Below, one piece after another: positions 18,114-27,400 of a stretch of 64,000 nt of DNA. Each line of letters begins with the position of its first letter. The stretch's first letter is position 1. The DNA is from Peterkaempfera podocarpi (GTDB taxonomy: Bacteria; Actinomycetota; Actinomycetes; Streptomycetales; Streptomycetaceae): positions 4,092,001-4,156,000 of the forward strand of contig NZ_CP162102.1 of assembly GCF_042466665.1 (NCBI RefSeq). The letters run 5' to 3'. The notes beneath the pieces were generated by a model. The model did not search any database. It had not been told where the DNA came from and saw nothing but the letters and a program-made list of their open reading frames with translations. The translations under genes were made by a program, and so were the position numbers.

Positions 18114-19265
18114 GTGGGTGCCCTGAACAAGCTCGACCAACGCCTCGAGGCCTTGGTCAACGGAGTCTTCGCCAAGGCGTTCAAGTCCGCTGCGCAGCCG
18201 TTCGAGTTCGCCAGCGTGCTTCAGCGCGAATGCGACATCAACGCCAGGATCTGGAGCCGGGACCGCATCGTCGCGCCCAACAACTTCCTGGTCGAGCTCA
18301 GTTCGGACGACTTTGAACGACACAGCACATATCTGGACGTGCTCGGCGAGGAACTGGCCGACAAGGTGCGCGAGTACGCCACAGCGCAACGCTATTCCTT
18401 CATCGGTCCGCTGAAGATCCAGCTGCGGTCCACCCGCAATCTGAACACCGGCAGATACCGGGTGCACAGCCGGATCGAGACACAGCCCGGGATCGGGCAG
18501 GCGAGAGGTGTCCCCAAGGGCTACCGCGGTCTGCACCCGCGGCACTTCCGGGGCGACAGCCGGCGGGGCCAGCTGCCGCACCCGATGCTGCAGCAGGCGC
18601 CGCGCTGGCAGAAGCAGTTGCTGAGCCGGAACCACCTGGAGACCCTCGGGCTCTCCATCAGCAGCACCGGCATGCTGACCCGCGCGGACGGCAAGGACGC
18701 CGCCCAGGGCCTGCTCCGCCCGTCCCCGTACGGGGTCGTACTGGTCGGCGGGCTGTGGGCTGCCCAGCTGATCGCCCTGCGGGCCGGCACGGCGGGTGCC
18801 CGTATAGCGGTCGAGACCGGTCGCAGCCACGCCTGGAACCCCGTCGCCCGGGCGGCGGACGGAGGCCGGCTGCGCCTGGAGGTCCATCCGATCGGCCGGC
18901 TCACTCCTCAAACGGCTTCAGCTGCCGGCCCGCTGCTGATCGTCCGCGACTGCGGCCCGCACCCCGCGACTGCCGCGGTCCCGCCGCGCCCGTGGCAGAC
19001 GGTGCTGACGCTGCTGCCCTACTTCGGAGCCGGAGCGGAGCACCAACTGTCCGAGGCGGACCTGGTGGGCGTCCAACGGGTCGCTCCCCAGGAGGCCGGC
19101 CGAATAGCCGAGGTCCTGCGGCTGAACCCCAGGGAGGCGGCGGCGCTCCCCGGTCTCGGCGACGACGCCACCCTCTGGGCCGACCGCCAGTCCCGGCACT
19201 TCCTCTCTGCGGCTCCCACCGCCGACGAAGCCCAGGTACTCGGCCCGGCGCGCCGGGTGGACTGA
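18114..19265 (+). CDS. FhaA-N (DUF3662) domain protein with non-FHA C-terminal domain
   Basis: 383 residues from the GTG at 18114 (GGAAGGGG 8 nt upstream; start matches FhaA homologues). Residues 1-~125 are a clear FhaA N-terminal domain (RLEALVNGVFAKAFKS, PFEFASVLQRECD, DRIVAPNNFLVELS). Standard FhaA then has a Gly/Pro linker and a phosphothreonine-binding FHA domain. Here the FHA motifs are absent; residues ~200-380 form another alpha/beta region (YGVVLVGGLWAAQLIALRAG, VHPIGRL, LLIVRDCG, WQTVLTLLPYFGAGAEHQLSEADL). I think this region resembles components associated with type VII secretion, but cannot prove it. The partner downstream is a MinD/EspI-like ATPase, which agrees. Possibly a peripheral cytoplasmic adaptor. 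Confidence 0.7.
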   Translation: MGALNKLDQRLEALVNGVFAKAFKSAAQPFEFASVLQRECDINARIWSRDRIVAPNNFLVELSSDDFERHSTYLDVLGEELADKVREYATAQRYSFIGPLKIQLRSTRNLNTGRYRVHSRIETQPGIGQARGVPKGYRGLHPRHFRGDSRRGQLPHPMLQQAPRWQKQLLSRNHLETLGLSISSTGMLTRADGKDAAQGLLRPSPYGVVLVGGLWAAQLIALRAGTAGARIAVETGRSHAWNPVARAADGGRLRLEVHPIGRLTPQTASAAGPLLIVRDCGPHPATAAVPPRPWQTVLTLLPYFGAGAEHQLSEADLVGVQRVAPQEAGRIAEVLRLNPREAAALPGLGDDATLWADRQSRHFLSAAPTADEAQVLGPARRVD

Positions 19266-19332
19266 TGACCGGGGACCGACGTGGCCCCGCATCCCGATGA
19301 ACGACCCATCTCAGCAACAAGGAGCAACGAAC

Positions 19333-20676
19333 GTGACGAACGACCCCGGCACCTGCGTCGGCCACGCCAAGGAAATGGAATGGCCGGAGCCACCTGACTA
19401 CACGCCACCGGTCTGGTATGTGGCAAACGGGCCCCAGTCCGCCGCACCGGCGGCCGCCGTGCCCGAGCGGGCCAACGAGTATCTGCCGAACCACCTCGAC
19501 ATCAGGGATTCCGCCCTGGCGCCGCGGGGCAGCGACCTCGGCGGAGCACCCGCCGCGGCTTCCTGCGCCCACCTGCCGCAGCCTCCGCACCAGCCGCAGT
19601 TTCAGGTCAGGCCCCCCACACCCTCGCAGCCCTTCCAGGCGCACGGCCCCGCGGACTGGGCGTCGGTGTACGCGCCCGGCCACGGTGCGTCGCTCGGTTA
19701 CGGCTCGACTGCCGACCTGTCCTCCGACCGCCTGCTGCGCAAGGACAACGAGCGCCGGGGCGTCGGCTGGCTGCGGATCGGCGCCAGGGCAGGCGAGCGC
19801 GAGTACCGGCAGAAGATGGACACCCTCCGCACCCCGGTCATGAACTGCTACAAGATCGCCGTCATCAGCCTCAAGGGCGGCGTCGGCAAGACCACCACCA
19901 CGACCGCGCTGGGCGCGACCCTCGCCGTCGAACGCCAGGACCGGGTCGTCGCCATCGACGCCAACCCGGACGCGGGCACCCTCAGCGGCCGGGTACGCCG
20001 CGAGAGCAATGCGACCATCCGTGACCTGGTGGCCGCGATCCCGCAGCTCAACAACTACATGGCGGTGCGCCGCTACACCTCCCAGGCCCCGAGCGGTCTG
20101 GAAATCCTCGCCAATGATGTGGACCCCGCCGTCTCCACGGCGTTCAACGACGAGGACTACCGGCAGGTCGTCGGCTGCCTCGGTCAGCACTACCCGATCA
20201 TCCTGACCGACTCCGGAACCGGCCTGCTGCACAGCGCCATGCGCGGCATCCTCGACCTCTCCGACCAGCTGATCATCGTCGCCACACCCAGCGTGGACGG
20301 CGCAAGCAGCGCCAGCACCACCCTGGACTGGCTCAATGCGCACGGCTACACCGACCTCGTCCAGCGCGCCATCACCGTGGTGTCCGAGACCCGCAAGACC
20401 AGCAAGATGATCAAGGTGGACGAGATCGTCTCCCACTTCAGCGCGCGCTGCCGCGGCGTGGTCGTCATCCCGTTCGACGAGCACCTCGCGGCGGGCGCGG
20501 AGGTGGACCTGGACAAGATGAAGGCCAAGACCCGGGACGCCTACGTCGACCTGGCCACGCTGGTGGCCTCGGACATCCCCCGCACCCAGCCCGAGGCCGT
20601 CGGCTGGCACTCCCGCCTCTCGGCCTCCCCCCACATGGGATACAACACCGGCCGTTTCTCGCCGTCCATGCCCTGA
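19333..20676 (+). CDS. MinD/ParA-like ATPase with Pro-rich N-terminus, EspI-like
   Basis: 447 residues from the GTG at 19333, chosen because AAGGAG lies 8 nt upstream; an in-frame ATG at 19297 lacks such a site. The first ~150 residues are Pro/Gln/Ala-rich and disordered. A deviant Walker A (LKGGVGKTTTTTALG) at ~180 is followed by VVAIDANPDAGTL and ILTDSGTG, all typical of SIMIBI MinD/ParA ATPases. A Pro-rich leader on such an ATPase is the layout of EspI/T7SS-linked proteins. It shares a transcription unit with the FhaA-N-domain gene 67 bp upstream. Probably an ATP-dependent membrane- or complex-positioning factor; no DNA-binding ParB partner is nearby. Confidence 0.8.
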   Translation: MTNDPGTCVGHAKEMEWPEPPDYTPPVWYVANGPQSAAPAAAVPERANEYLPNHLDIRDSALAPRGSDLGGAPAAASCAHLPQPPHQPQFQVRPPTPSQPFQAHGPADWASVYAPGHGASLGYGSTADLSSDRLLRKDNERRGVGWLRIGARAGEREYRQKMDTLRTPVMNCYKIAVISLKGGVGKTTTTTALGATLAVERQDRVVAIDANPDAGTLSGRVRRESNATIRDLVAAIPQLNNYMAVRRYTSQAPSGLEILANDVDPAVSTAFNDEDYRQVVGCLGQHYPIILTDSGTGLLHSAMRGILDLSDQLIIVATPSVDGASSASTTLDWLNAHGYTDLVQRAITVVSETRKTSKMIKVDEIVSHFSARCRGVVVIPFDEHLAAGAEVDLDKMKAKTRDAYVDLATLVASDIPRTQPEAVGWHSRLSASPHMGYNTGRFSPSMP

Positions 20677-20835
20677 GCCCCCGGCCGGCTCCCGACCGCC
20701 GCACCCGCCTCCACCACGGCAGGACGGCAGCAGGCACCCCGGCTCTCACCGGCCCTCCCCTTTCGCTCCCCCGGCCCCCGCGCCAGCCCTCGTCGACCAC
20801 GACGCTGATGCACCGCCGAAGGCGCGAATGACCAT

Positions 20836-20864
20836 GGCCCAGGTCACTCGATGTGACCTGGGCC
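20836..20864 (+). terminator. Hairpin terminator (stem shared with 34120-34154)
   Basis: GGCCCAGGTCAC paired with GTGACCTGGGCC (12 bp perfect, 5-nt loop), 160 bp after the ATPase stop. Eleven of twelve stem positions match the hairpin next to the integrase remnant. Confidence 0.6.
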
Positions 20865-21239
20865 GTTCCCATGGGCCGTCAGGGCCGCCGAGGCCCCGCA
20901 GGACCACCGGGAGTCCGGCGGTGCATCCCCGCGGTGGGTCGTCCCGCCCGGCAGCGCCGATCGCTGAGCGGCCATCGGGTCGGCGCGATGCCGCGCAGGC
21001 GGGCGCGGAATCCTGGCGCCTTCGCGCCCGGCAGAGGGCGGCCCGTCAGGTCTCGGCCTGCATGAGGACGCCGCACGCGCGCTCTGCACCTGTGCACAGT
21101 CGTCACGATCTCCGGTATGCAGGAGGGGGCCGGCCCGGCTCGAAGCCGCCGGACACTCCGGGCGCCCCGCGCCGGCTGCACGGCCGGCGGCCTCAGGGGG
21201 GTTGACCGCCGGTGCGGCAGGCGTGGAGTCAGGCCCTGG
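20865..21239. other. Intergenic region without a recognisable gene
   Basis: Between the hairpin and the convergent TetR gene I see only short overlapping open frames with unconvincing sequence and no start-site signals. It may mark the left border of the accessory block. Confidence 0.4.
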
Positions 21240-21986
21240 TCAGAGATCCCGCCGTGAACCCGGCAGCCCGTCGATCATCAGCCCGAGGGTGAAGTCGAAG
21301 CGGTCATGGACCGTTCCGGCGGTGAGCTCGGCGGCGTAGCGCTTGGTCCGGGGGAAGGTACCGGGCAGTGCGGCGAACCGGCGCAGCAGTTCGTCGCGGC
21401 TGACGACCCAGTCGTCGTCACTGCGGCCGAGCCGTCTGTCCGCCAGGGAGACCTCGAGGCTGTAGGCGTTGACATAGAGCGTCAGTGAGTCGATCGCCCA
21501 GGCGGCGGCCTGCGGGTCGATGCCACCGGCGAGCAGGATGGCGAGCATTCCCTCGCCGACGCGCAGCGTGTCCAGGTTGGACGGAGCGGCGGCGAAGGCC
21601 GCCCGGGAGATGCCCGGGTAGCGCAGATACTGGTCGCGCAGCTGGGTGCAGACGCTGATGATCTGCTGCCGCCAGTGGGCGGGGTCCGGCTCGGGCAGGT
21701 CGATCCCGGCGCACAGACGGCCGATGAGCAGCTCGTCCAGGTCCTCCTTGTTGACCACGTGGGCGTAGAGGGACGACGGTCCCGTCTCCAGTGCAGTGGC
21801 CAGGCGCCGCATGGTCAGGGCTTCGTAGCCCTCGCTCTCCACGATGCCGAACGCGGTGCTGATGATGGCCTCGACCGTGATCGGCTTCTTGCGCCCGCCG
21901 GACGGCCCGCGCCGGGTCGCGGATGCGCTCGGGTCGGCGCCGAGCTGGTGCCGCGCTGCGCGCCGCTGCTGCGGAGTCGGTGACAT
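21240..21986 (-). CDS. TetR family transcriptional repressor
   Basis: 248 residues. A basic N-terminal arm precedes the helix-turn-helix (ITVEAIISTAFGIVESEGYEALTMRRLATALETGPSSLYAHV), then a TetR_C-type ligand-binding domain (WRQQIISVCTQLRDQYLRYPG). Divergent from an MFS drug-exporter gene and separated from it by 92 bp that hold three GAAC-N3-GTTC palindromes. No Shine-Dalgarno precedes the ATG; a TAGACT -10-like box ends 9 bp from it, so the mRNA is probably leaderless. Expected role: repress itself and the exporter until a toxic ligand binds. Confidence 0.92.
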   Translation of the reverse strand: MSPTPQQRRAARHQLGADPSASATRRGPSGGRKKPITVEAIISTAFGIVESEGYEALTMRRLATALETGPSSLYAHVVNKEDLDELLIGRLCAGIDLPEPDPAHWRQQIISVCTQLRDQYLRYPGISRAAFAAAPSNLDTLRVGEGMLAILLAGGIDPQAAAWAIDSLTLYVNAYSLEVSLADRRLGRSDDDWVVSRDELLRRFAALPGTFPRTKRYAAELTAGTVHDRFDFTLGLMIDGLPGSRRDL

Positions 21987-22007
21987 AAGGGCAGTCTAGC
22001 AATCGAC

Positions 22008-22078
22008 GAACAGTGTTCCGTGTCACAAGAACGCCGTTCGTATTGTTCGGAACGACGATCCAATGTAGAACGGTGTTC
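22008..22078. promoter_or_regulatory. Triple GAAC-N3-GTTC operator with divergent promoters
   Basis: Three palindromes of one form lie at 22008-22018 (GAACAGTGTTC), 22029-22039 (GAACGCCGTTC) and 22068-22078 (GAACGGTGTTC). The first two are 21 bp (two turns) apart. For the MFS gene, TTGTTC at 22043 and TAGAAC at 22066 are 17 bp apart, so the third site overlaps the -10 box and start point. This fits repression by the adjacent TetR protein on both promoters. Confidence 0.7.
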
Positions 22079-23524
22079 GTGTCCATTGACCAGCGCACCT
22101 CTCAAGCGCCCACCACCAGCACGCTCCCGCTGCGCACCGCGTGGCTCGTCCTGGCCGTCGTGATCCTGGCCGACCTCATGGATCTGATCGACTCCAGCGT
22201 CGCCAACCTCGCCGGCCCGTCCATCCGCGCCGACCTCGGCGGCGGCCAGGTGACGGTGCAGTGGGTGCTGAGCGCCTACACCACGGCCTTCGCGCTCGGC
22301 CTGGTCACCTCGGGACGGCTCGGGGACCTGCTCGGGCGCCGACGGCTGTTCCTGCTCGGCATGACCGGGTTCACCCTGGCCTCGCTGGCCTGCGGCCTCG
22401 CCCCCGGGACGGTCTTCCTGATCGTCGCCCGCACGCTGCAGGGCCTGTGCGGGTCGGTCATGATCCCGCAGGGCCTCGCCCTCGTGAAGGTCGTGTTCCC
22501 GCCCCAGCACCTGCGCAGGGCGCTCACCCCGGTCGGCCCGCTGATGGGCCTGACCATGGTGGCCGGGCCCATCCTGGCCGGCTGGCTGCTCCACCTGGAC
22601 CTGTTCGGCAGCCAGTGGCGCTCCATCTTCCTGATCAACGTCCCCTTCGGCGTCATCGCCGCCGCGCTCGGCCGACGCGTCCTGCCCCACCACGGCGGGG
22701 AGGACCGGTCCGCCCGCCTCGACCTCACCGGCGTCGGCCTGCTCACCGCGGCCTCGGCCCTGCTGATCGTGCCGCTCATCCAGGGACGCGACCTCGGCTG
22801 GCCCGCCTGGACCTACGCCATGATGGCCGCCGCAATCGTGCTGCTCACGCTGTTCGTCGCCTCCCAACGGCACAGCCGGCACCCGGTCATCACACCGTCG
22901 CTCTTCCGCAAGCGCAGCTTTGTCGTCGGCCTGGTGATCGTGGCCGGGTTCTACGCATCACTCAGCGCGTTCGTCCTCGTCATCAACCTGCTGCTGCAGC
23001 AGGGCATGCACTGGACGCCGCTGCGCACCGGCCTCACGCTGATCCCCTGGGCCCTCGGCACCGCCGTCGCCGTCCTGCTCGCGGGCGCCGTGCTCGCCGA
23101 GAAACTGGGGCGCGCCACCCTGCACCTGGGGCTCTCCATCGCCGTAATCGGCCTGCTGGCCCTGTGGTGGTCCGTCGCCCACTGGGGCGACGGCATCACC
23201 GTCTGGAAGCTGGCGCCCGCGCTGCTGCTCACCGGCTTCGGCTCGGGGCTGGTGTTCGTCCCGCTGGTCGACTTCATCATCGGCGACGCCACCGCCGAAG
23301 AGGTCGGCACCGGCGCGGGCCTGCTCAACGCCGTCCAGCAGTTCGCCGGCGCCATCGGTGTCGCCGCCCTCGGCACGGTGTTCCTCGCCCGGGTCGGGCA
23401 CCCGTCGCTCCACTCCTATCTCGCGGCCGCAGAGCTGGTCTTCGGCATCGCCGCGGGCCTGAACGTCCTGACGCTGCTGCTGGTCGGCCTTCTGCCCAAG
23501 CATGCCCAGCAGGCCCACGGCTGA
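22079..23524 (+). CDS. MFS multidrug exporter, DHA2 (EmrB/QacA) type
   Basis: About 481 residues with 14 predicted membrane helices. Motif A-like GRLGDLLGRRRLFLLG and motif C-like GPILAGWLLH mark a proton-driven antiporter. The DLMDLIDSSVANLAGPSI motif in helix 1 is the DHA2 signature with two acidic residues. I place the start at the GTG at 22079, because the predicted promoter puts the transcript start there and earlier in-frame codons would run through the operators. Likely exports lipophilic drugs under control of the divergent TetR protein. Confidence 0.9.
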   Translation: MSIDQRTSQAPTTSTLPLRTAWLVLAVVILADLMDLIDSSVANLAGPSIRADLGGGQVTVQWVLSAYTTAFALGLVTSGRLGDLLGRRRLFLLGMTGFTLASLACGLAPGTVFLIVARTLQGLCGSVMIPQGLALVKVVFPPQHLRRALTPVGPLMGLTMVAGPILAGWLLHLDLFGSQWRSIFLINVPFGVIAAALGRRVLPHHGGEDRSARLDLTGVGLLTAASALLIVPLIQGRDLGWPAWTYAMMAAAIVLLTLFVASQRHSRHPVITPSLFRKRSFVVGLVIVAGFYASLSAFVLVINLLLQQGMHWTPLRTGLTLIPWALGTAVAVLLAGAVLAEKLGRATLHLGLSIAVIGLLALWWSVAHWGDGITVWKLAPALLLTGFGSGLVFVPLVDFIIGDATAEEVGTGAGLLNAVQQFAGAIGVAALGTVFLARVGHPSLHSYLAAAELVFGIAAGLNVLTLLLVGLLPKHAQQAHG

Positions 23525-23630
23525 GCCCGGGCTCGGCGTTCGACCCGGCCGACCGAGGGGGTTCGGGCCCCAGCGGGGGTCGCTCCACACGGCGCTCTGG
23601 GCGGGCTGCCGGGGGCGCCGTCCTTCGAGC

Positions 23631-23667
23631 GGCACGTGACGCCCCTGCTGCAGGGGCGTCACGTGCC
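23631..23667. terminator. Bidirectional hairpin terminator
   Basis: A perfect 17-bp stem (GGCACGTGACGCCCCTG and complement) with a 3-nt loop lies between the convergent MFS and CAP-domain genes and can serve both. Confidence 0.75.
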
Positions 23668-23673
23668 GATGGG

Positions 23674-24165
23674 TCAGGGCCTGTACTGACAGACCGTCAC
23701 ACCGGACCGTGCGCCACAGCCGATCTTGGTGAACCGGCTCTGGATCATGTTCCAGTAGTGGCCCCACTGCGTCTTGTAGCCGCTGCTGTTGGGGTCATGG
23801 TTGGGGTCGGCGTCGTACTTGCTCTTCTCGGCGGCCCACTGCCCGGTGGCCGCGGCCGGCCCAGCGGTCGACATGTTCTCGGCGCCGTTGAACGACGGGG
23901 AGTGTCCCAGCGAACCGGGGCCGTTCGGCGTGGACAGCGGGTTGTCGGCCCAGCTCTGCGCCGCGGCGGCGACGCCGTCGTCCCAGCTCAGCGGCGGTGC
24001 GCCGGCCTGCTCACGAAGGGCGTTGGTCTCGTTGACGATGGCCTGCTGATCGCTGGGGCTTATGGAGGAGACGGCGGCAGAGGCGCTCGTCGCCAGCATC
24101 GTGCTCATCAGTCCCGCCGTTATGACGGCCCCGGCTTGATGGCGTATCCGACTGGCCTTCTTCAT
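23674..24165 (-). CDS. Secreted CAP-domain (SCP/PR-1) protein
   Basis: 163 residues with a typical signal peptide ending ASASA. The mature part is a minimal CAP domain: IVNETNALREQAGAPPLSWDDGVAAAAQSWA, a conserved His near LGHSPSFNGAEN, WAAEKSKYD and the closing WNMIQSRFTKIGCG. The CAP cavity His/Glu residues appear present. Two Cys near the C-terminus could form a disulfide. Extracellular function of bacterial CAP proteins is poorly defined. Monocistronic, convergent with the MFS gene. Confidence 0.88.
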   Translation of the reverse strand: MKKASRIRHQAGAVITAGLMSTMLATSASAAVSSISPSDQQAIVNETNALREQAGAPPLSWDDGVAAAAQSWADNPLSTPNGPGSLGHSPSFNGAENMSTAGPAAATGQWAAEKSKYDADPNHDPNSSGYKTQWGHYWNMIQSRFTKIGCGARSGVTVCQYRP

Positions 24166-24485
24166 GGCGACCCCCTGGTCGCAGAGAGAGAGAATGGCAG
24201 ATTCTGCCCGCGGGCCTCACTCGTCACGGAAGCGGGCCGTGTGCCCGGCTCCCGCAGTGGCCCGGAGGCAACCCCCGGCAGCGTGGCTCGGCACAAAGTG
24301 CCAGGTCGGGCGGCCCTACGGCGGCCCCTACCCCCAGAACCAGCCTAGATCGAGGGTGGCCGCACGTCGACCGGGGAGGCCCCGGGGGCGGCACCGGTGA
24401 TCACCGCGACAGCGGGTCCGCTCCGGTGTCACCCACCCCGCTCACGCAGCACTCGCAGGCAGGACGTCCCATGACCGCGGGCCGG
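24166..24485. other. Intergenic region upstream of CAP gene
   Basis: 320 bp between the start of the CAP gene and the end of the large regulator gene. It must hold the CAP-gene promoter; I see no convincing gene or strong hairpin. Confidence 0.4.
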
Positions 24486-27400
24486 CTACCAGAGGTCGTC
24501 GGGTTCTCCGCCGCCCGCGAGACGGCGTGCCGCCGCGACACGGCTCAGGCCCGCCGGGTAGTTCAGGCGGGCGGCGAGTTCTTCGGCCTGCGCCAGGGTG
24601 CCCTTCGCGCGGTCGGCCTCGCCGAGCCGGAACAGGGCCGCGCCGAGGGCGATGTTCGCCTCCACCTCGGCCAGCCGCTCGCCTGTCCGGCCTGCCCTCG
24701 CCACCTCCGCGAGGGCCCGGCGTCGCGCGGACTCCGCCCGTCCCGACAGCAGTTCGCCCCACGCGGCCAGCACCGGCGCATCGTCCGCCACCCCCTCCAG
24801 GGCGGTCAGCGCCTTGTCGGGACGACCGGTGCGCAGCGCGAGTTCGGCCCGCGCTGCGCGAATCTCCAGGCCGGCCTGCCGGTCCCGGGGGGCCGCGGCG
24901 GCGGACTCTGCCCGGCGGAGGAGGTCCTCGGCCTCCGCGGTGGCACCGGTGCGCAGCCGGATCCGTGCCAGCGTCGCCAGCGCGTACGGCAGGCACCAGG
25001 CGTCCTCCGGCTCGGCGCCCCGCACTGCGGCCTCCGCGAGGTCCGCGGCGGCCGGGGACTCCTCCAGCAGCATGTGCAGTTCGGCGAGATTGGCGCGCTC
25101 GAACGCGGCGGCGGTGGGGTCGCCGGACCGCTCGGCGAGTGTGAGGGCGCGCTCCCCGGACGCGACGGCCTCGTGCAGCCGCCCGGCGCGGCGCTCGTTC
25201 TCCCGCAGGGTCGACAGCGCCGCGACGATCATGGTTGGGTCCCCGGATGCCTCGGCCGGGCCCAGCGCCAGGTCGGCGGCCTCGCGCGCCTCGTGAAACC
25301 GGCCGTCCAGGGCCAGGTTGCGGGCCTGGACGATGTAGCTGCGGGCCTGGAACGCCATGCCCACCGGACCCGGGACCCGGCAGGCCGGCGCCAGCGCGCT
25401 CAGCGCCGAGGCGTACGCCTCCTCGTACCGCCCGAGGATCCCTCCGACCAGGGAGAGGGCGAGGTGGTGGCGGGCGGCAGAGCCGGGCGAGGTGGCGGCC
25501 GTGACGGCGTGCGACCGCAGGACCGACGCAGCTTCCCGGGTGGCCCCGGCCTTGGCCAGATTGTCCGCGAGATGCGCCGCCGCAAGAACCGTGTCGTCGT
25601 GGTCCCCCCGGCGTACGAACTCCGCGAGGGCACGGCGCAGCACGTCGGCCGCCTCCGTGAACTGCCCCATTCGGCCCAGGACTTCGCTGTGCGCGAGACG
25701 GGCGTGCGCGGCGTCGACGTCGAGCCGGGTGACCAGCTCACGGTAGTAGCGGTCGGCGGTGTCATTGGCGTAGAGGGCGGCGGCCCGCTCGGCCGCCCGG
25801 CGCAGGTACTCGGCGGCACGCGCGTCGTCGGCGCGGGCGAAGTGCGAGGCCAGCTCGTCGACGGCGTCGGGCCGGCGGCGCAGCACGGTCCGGGCGAAGG
25901 CCGCGTGCAGCTGGCGTCGGCGTACCGTCGTCAGCCGGTCGTAGCAGGTCAGGCGGACGACAGGATGGCGGAAAGCAACACCGGCCTCGGGCCGGCCGTC
26001 CACGACGACCTGGCGCTCCTCCACCAGCGAGACGGAGATGGCCCGTTCCAGGGCGTCGGCGGCGGCCGCCCCGGCGACCGGCGGGTGCAGCCCGTACTCG
26101 GCCACGTCCAGGAGTTCGGACAGCGCGGTCTCGCCGCCCGCGGCGGACAGCGCCTCGACGATCCGCCGGGTGTCCTGGTCGAGCCGTCCGAGCCGCTCGG
26201 CGACGAGCTGCCGCACGCTGTCGGGCGCCACGGCGCCGGAACCGGGCTCCGGGTGGGTGAGTCCGCGCGCCAGCTCGATGGCGAACAGCGGGTTGCCGAG
26301 GGAGAGTTCCCACACCCGGGCCAGCCGCCCGGCGGCCCCCGCGGCGCCGCTCACCGCCTCGGGAGCCACGTCCCGGCCGCTGTCCTGCCCGGCGCCCCGC
26401 ACGGCACCGCCGCCGTTCCCCGCGAGGGCGTCCGCCGCGACCGCGAGGCATGCCTCCCGGTCCAGCCGCCCGACCTCCACCCGGACCGCGAGTCCGTGCC
26501 GCACCAGCGCCGCCAGACCGGTCCGGCGCGGGTCTCCGTCGGGCAGCTCCTCCTCGCGGCAGGACACCAGGAAACGCAGCCGGACCCCGGCGTCCGCCGA
26601 GCGGCGGGCGAGGTGGCTCAGCAGCTGGAACGACCCCGCGTCGGCGGCATGCAGATCGTCGAGGACCAGCAGCACCGGGCGGGCGGAGGCCAGTTCGCCG
26701 AGCAGGGCGGCGGTGCCGCCGAACAGCCGGTCGCGCTCCTCCTCCGGGCTGCGTTCGACGCCGTCCCCGGCGCGGCCCAGCGCGGGCAGGAACGCCGCCA
26801 GCTCGGGATGTTCGGCGCCGACGAGGGCGCGCTCATGGGTGTCCCGTGCGGCGAGCCACCCGTTGAGCGCCTCGGCGAACGCCCCGTACGGAGTGTGGCC
26901 CTCCGCGTCGTGGCCGCCGCCCCAGAGCACGGCCGCCCCGGAGCCGGCGGCCCGGCGTGCGACCTCGCCGGCCAGCCGCGTCTTGCCGACTCCCGCCTCG
27001 CCGGTGAGCAGCCGCACGGGTGGCCCTTCCTCGGCGAGCAGCCCGGCCAGCAGGTCGTCGCGGCCGCGCAGCGGCGTGCTGAGCCTCCCCCGCAGGACGG
27101 CGGGCAGCGCGGGGGCGGACGCCGGCGCTGAGGCCATCGTCACCGGCCTGGCGGCGAGCGCGGTGCGGTGCAGCCGCTCCGTCTCCGGTCCGGGCCGCAC
27201 ACCCAGTTCGGCGTCAAGTGCCTCCCGGCACAGGTGGTACTGGCGTACCGCGCGCCGCCGCAGTCCCTGCCGGATGTACGCCTCCATGAGCACCCGGTGG
27301 GCGAGTTCCTCGGCCGGGCTGGCCGCCAGCACCTGCTCGGCGACCTCGACCGCCTCATGCACGGCGCCCTGCGCCAGGTGCGCGGCCGCGAGTCCGAGCA

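Noticed and set aside
24426..27131. 901-codon plus-strand open frame
   Set aside because: Antisense of the SARP-like regulator; composition typical of GC-driven shadows.
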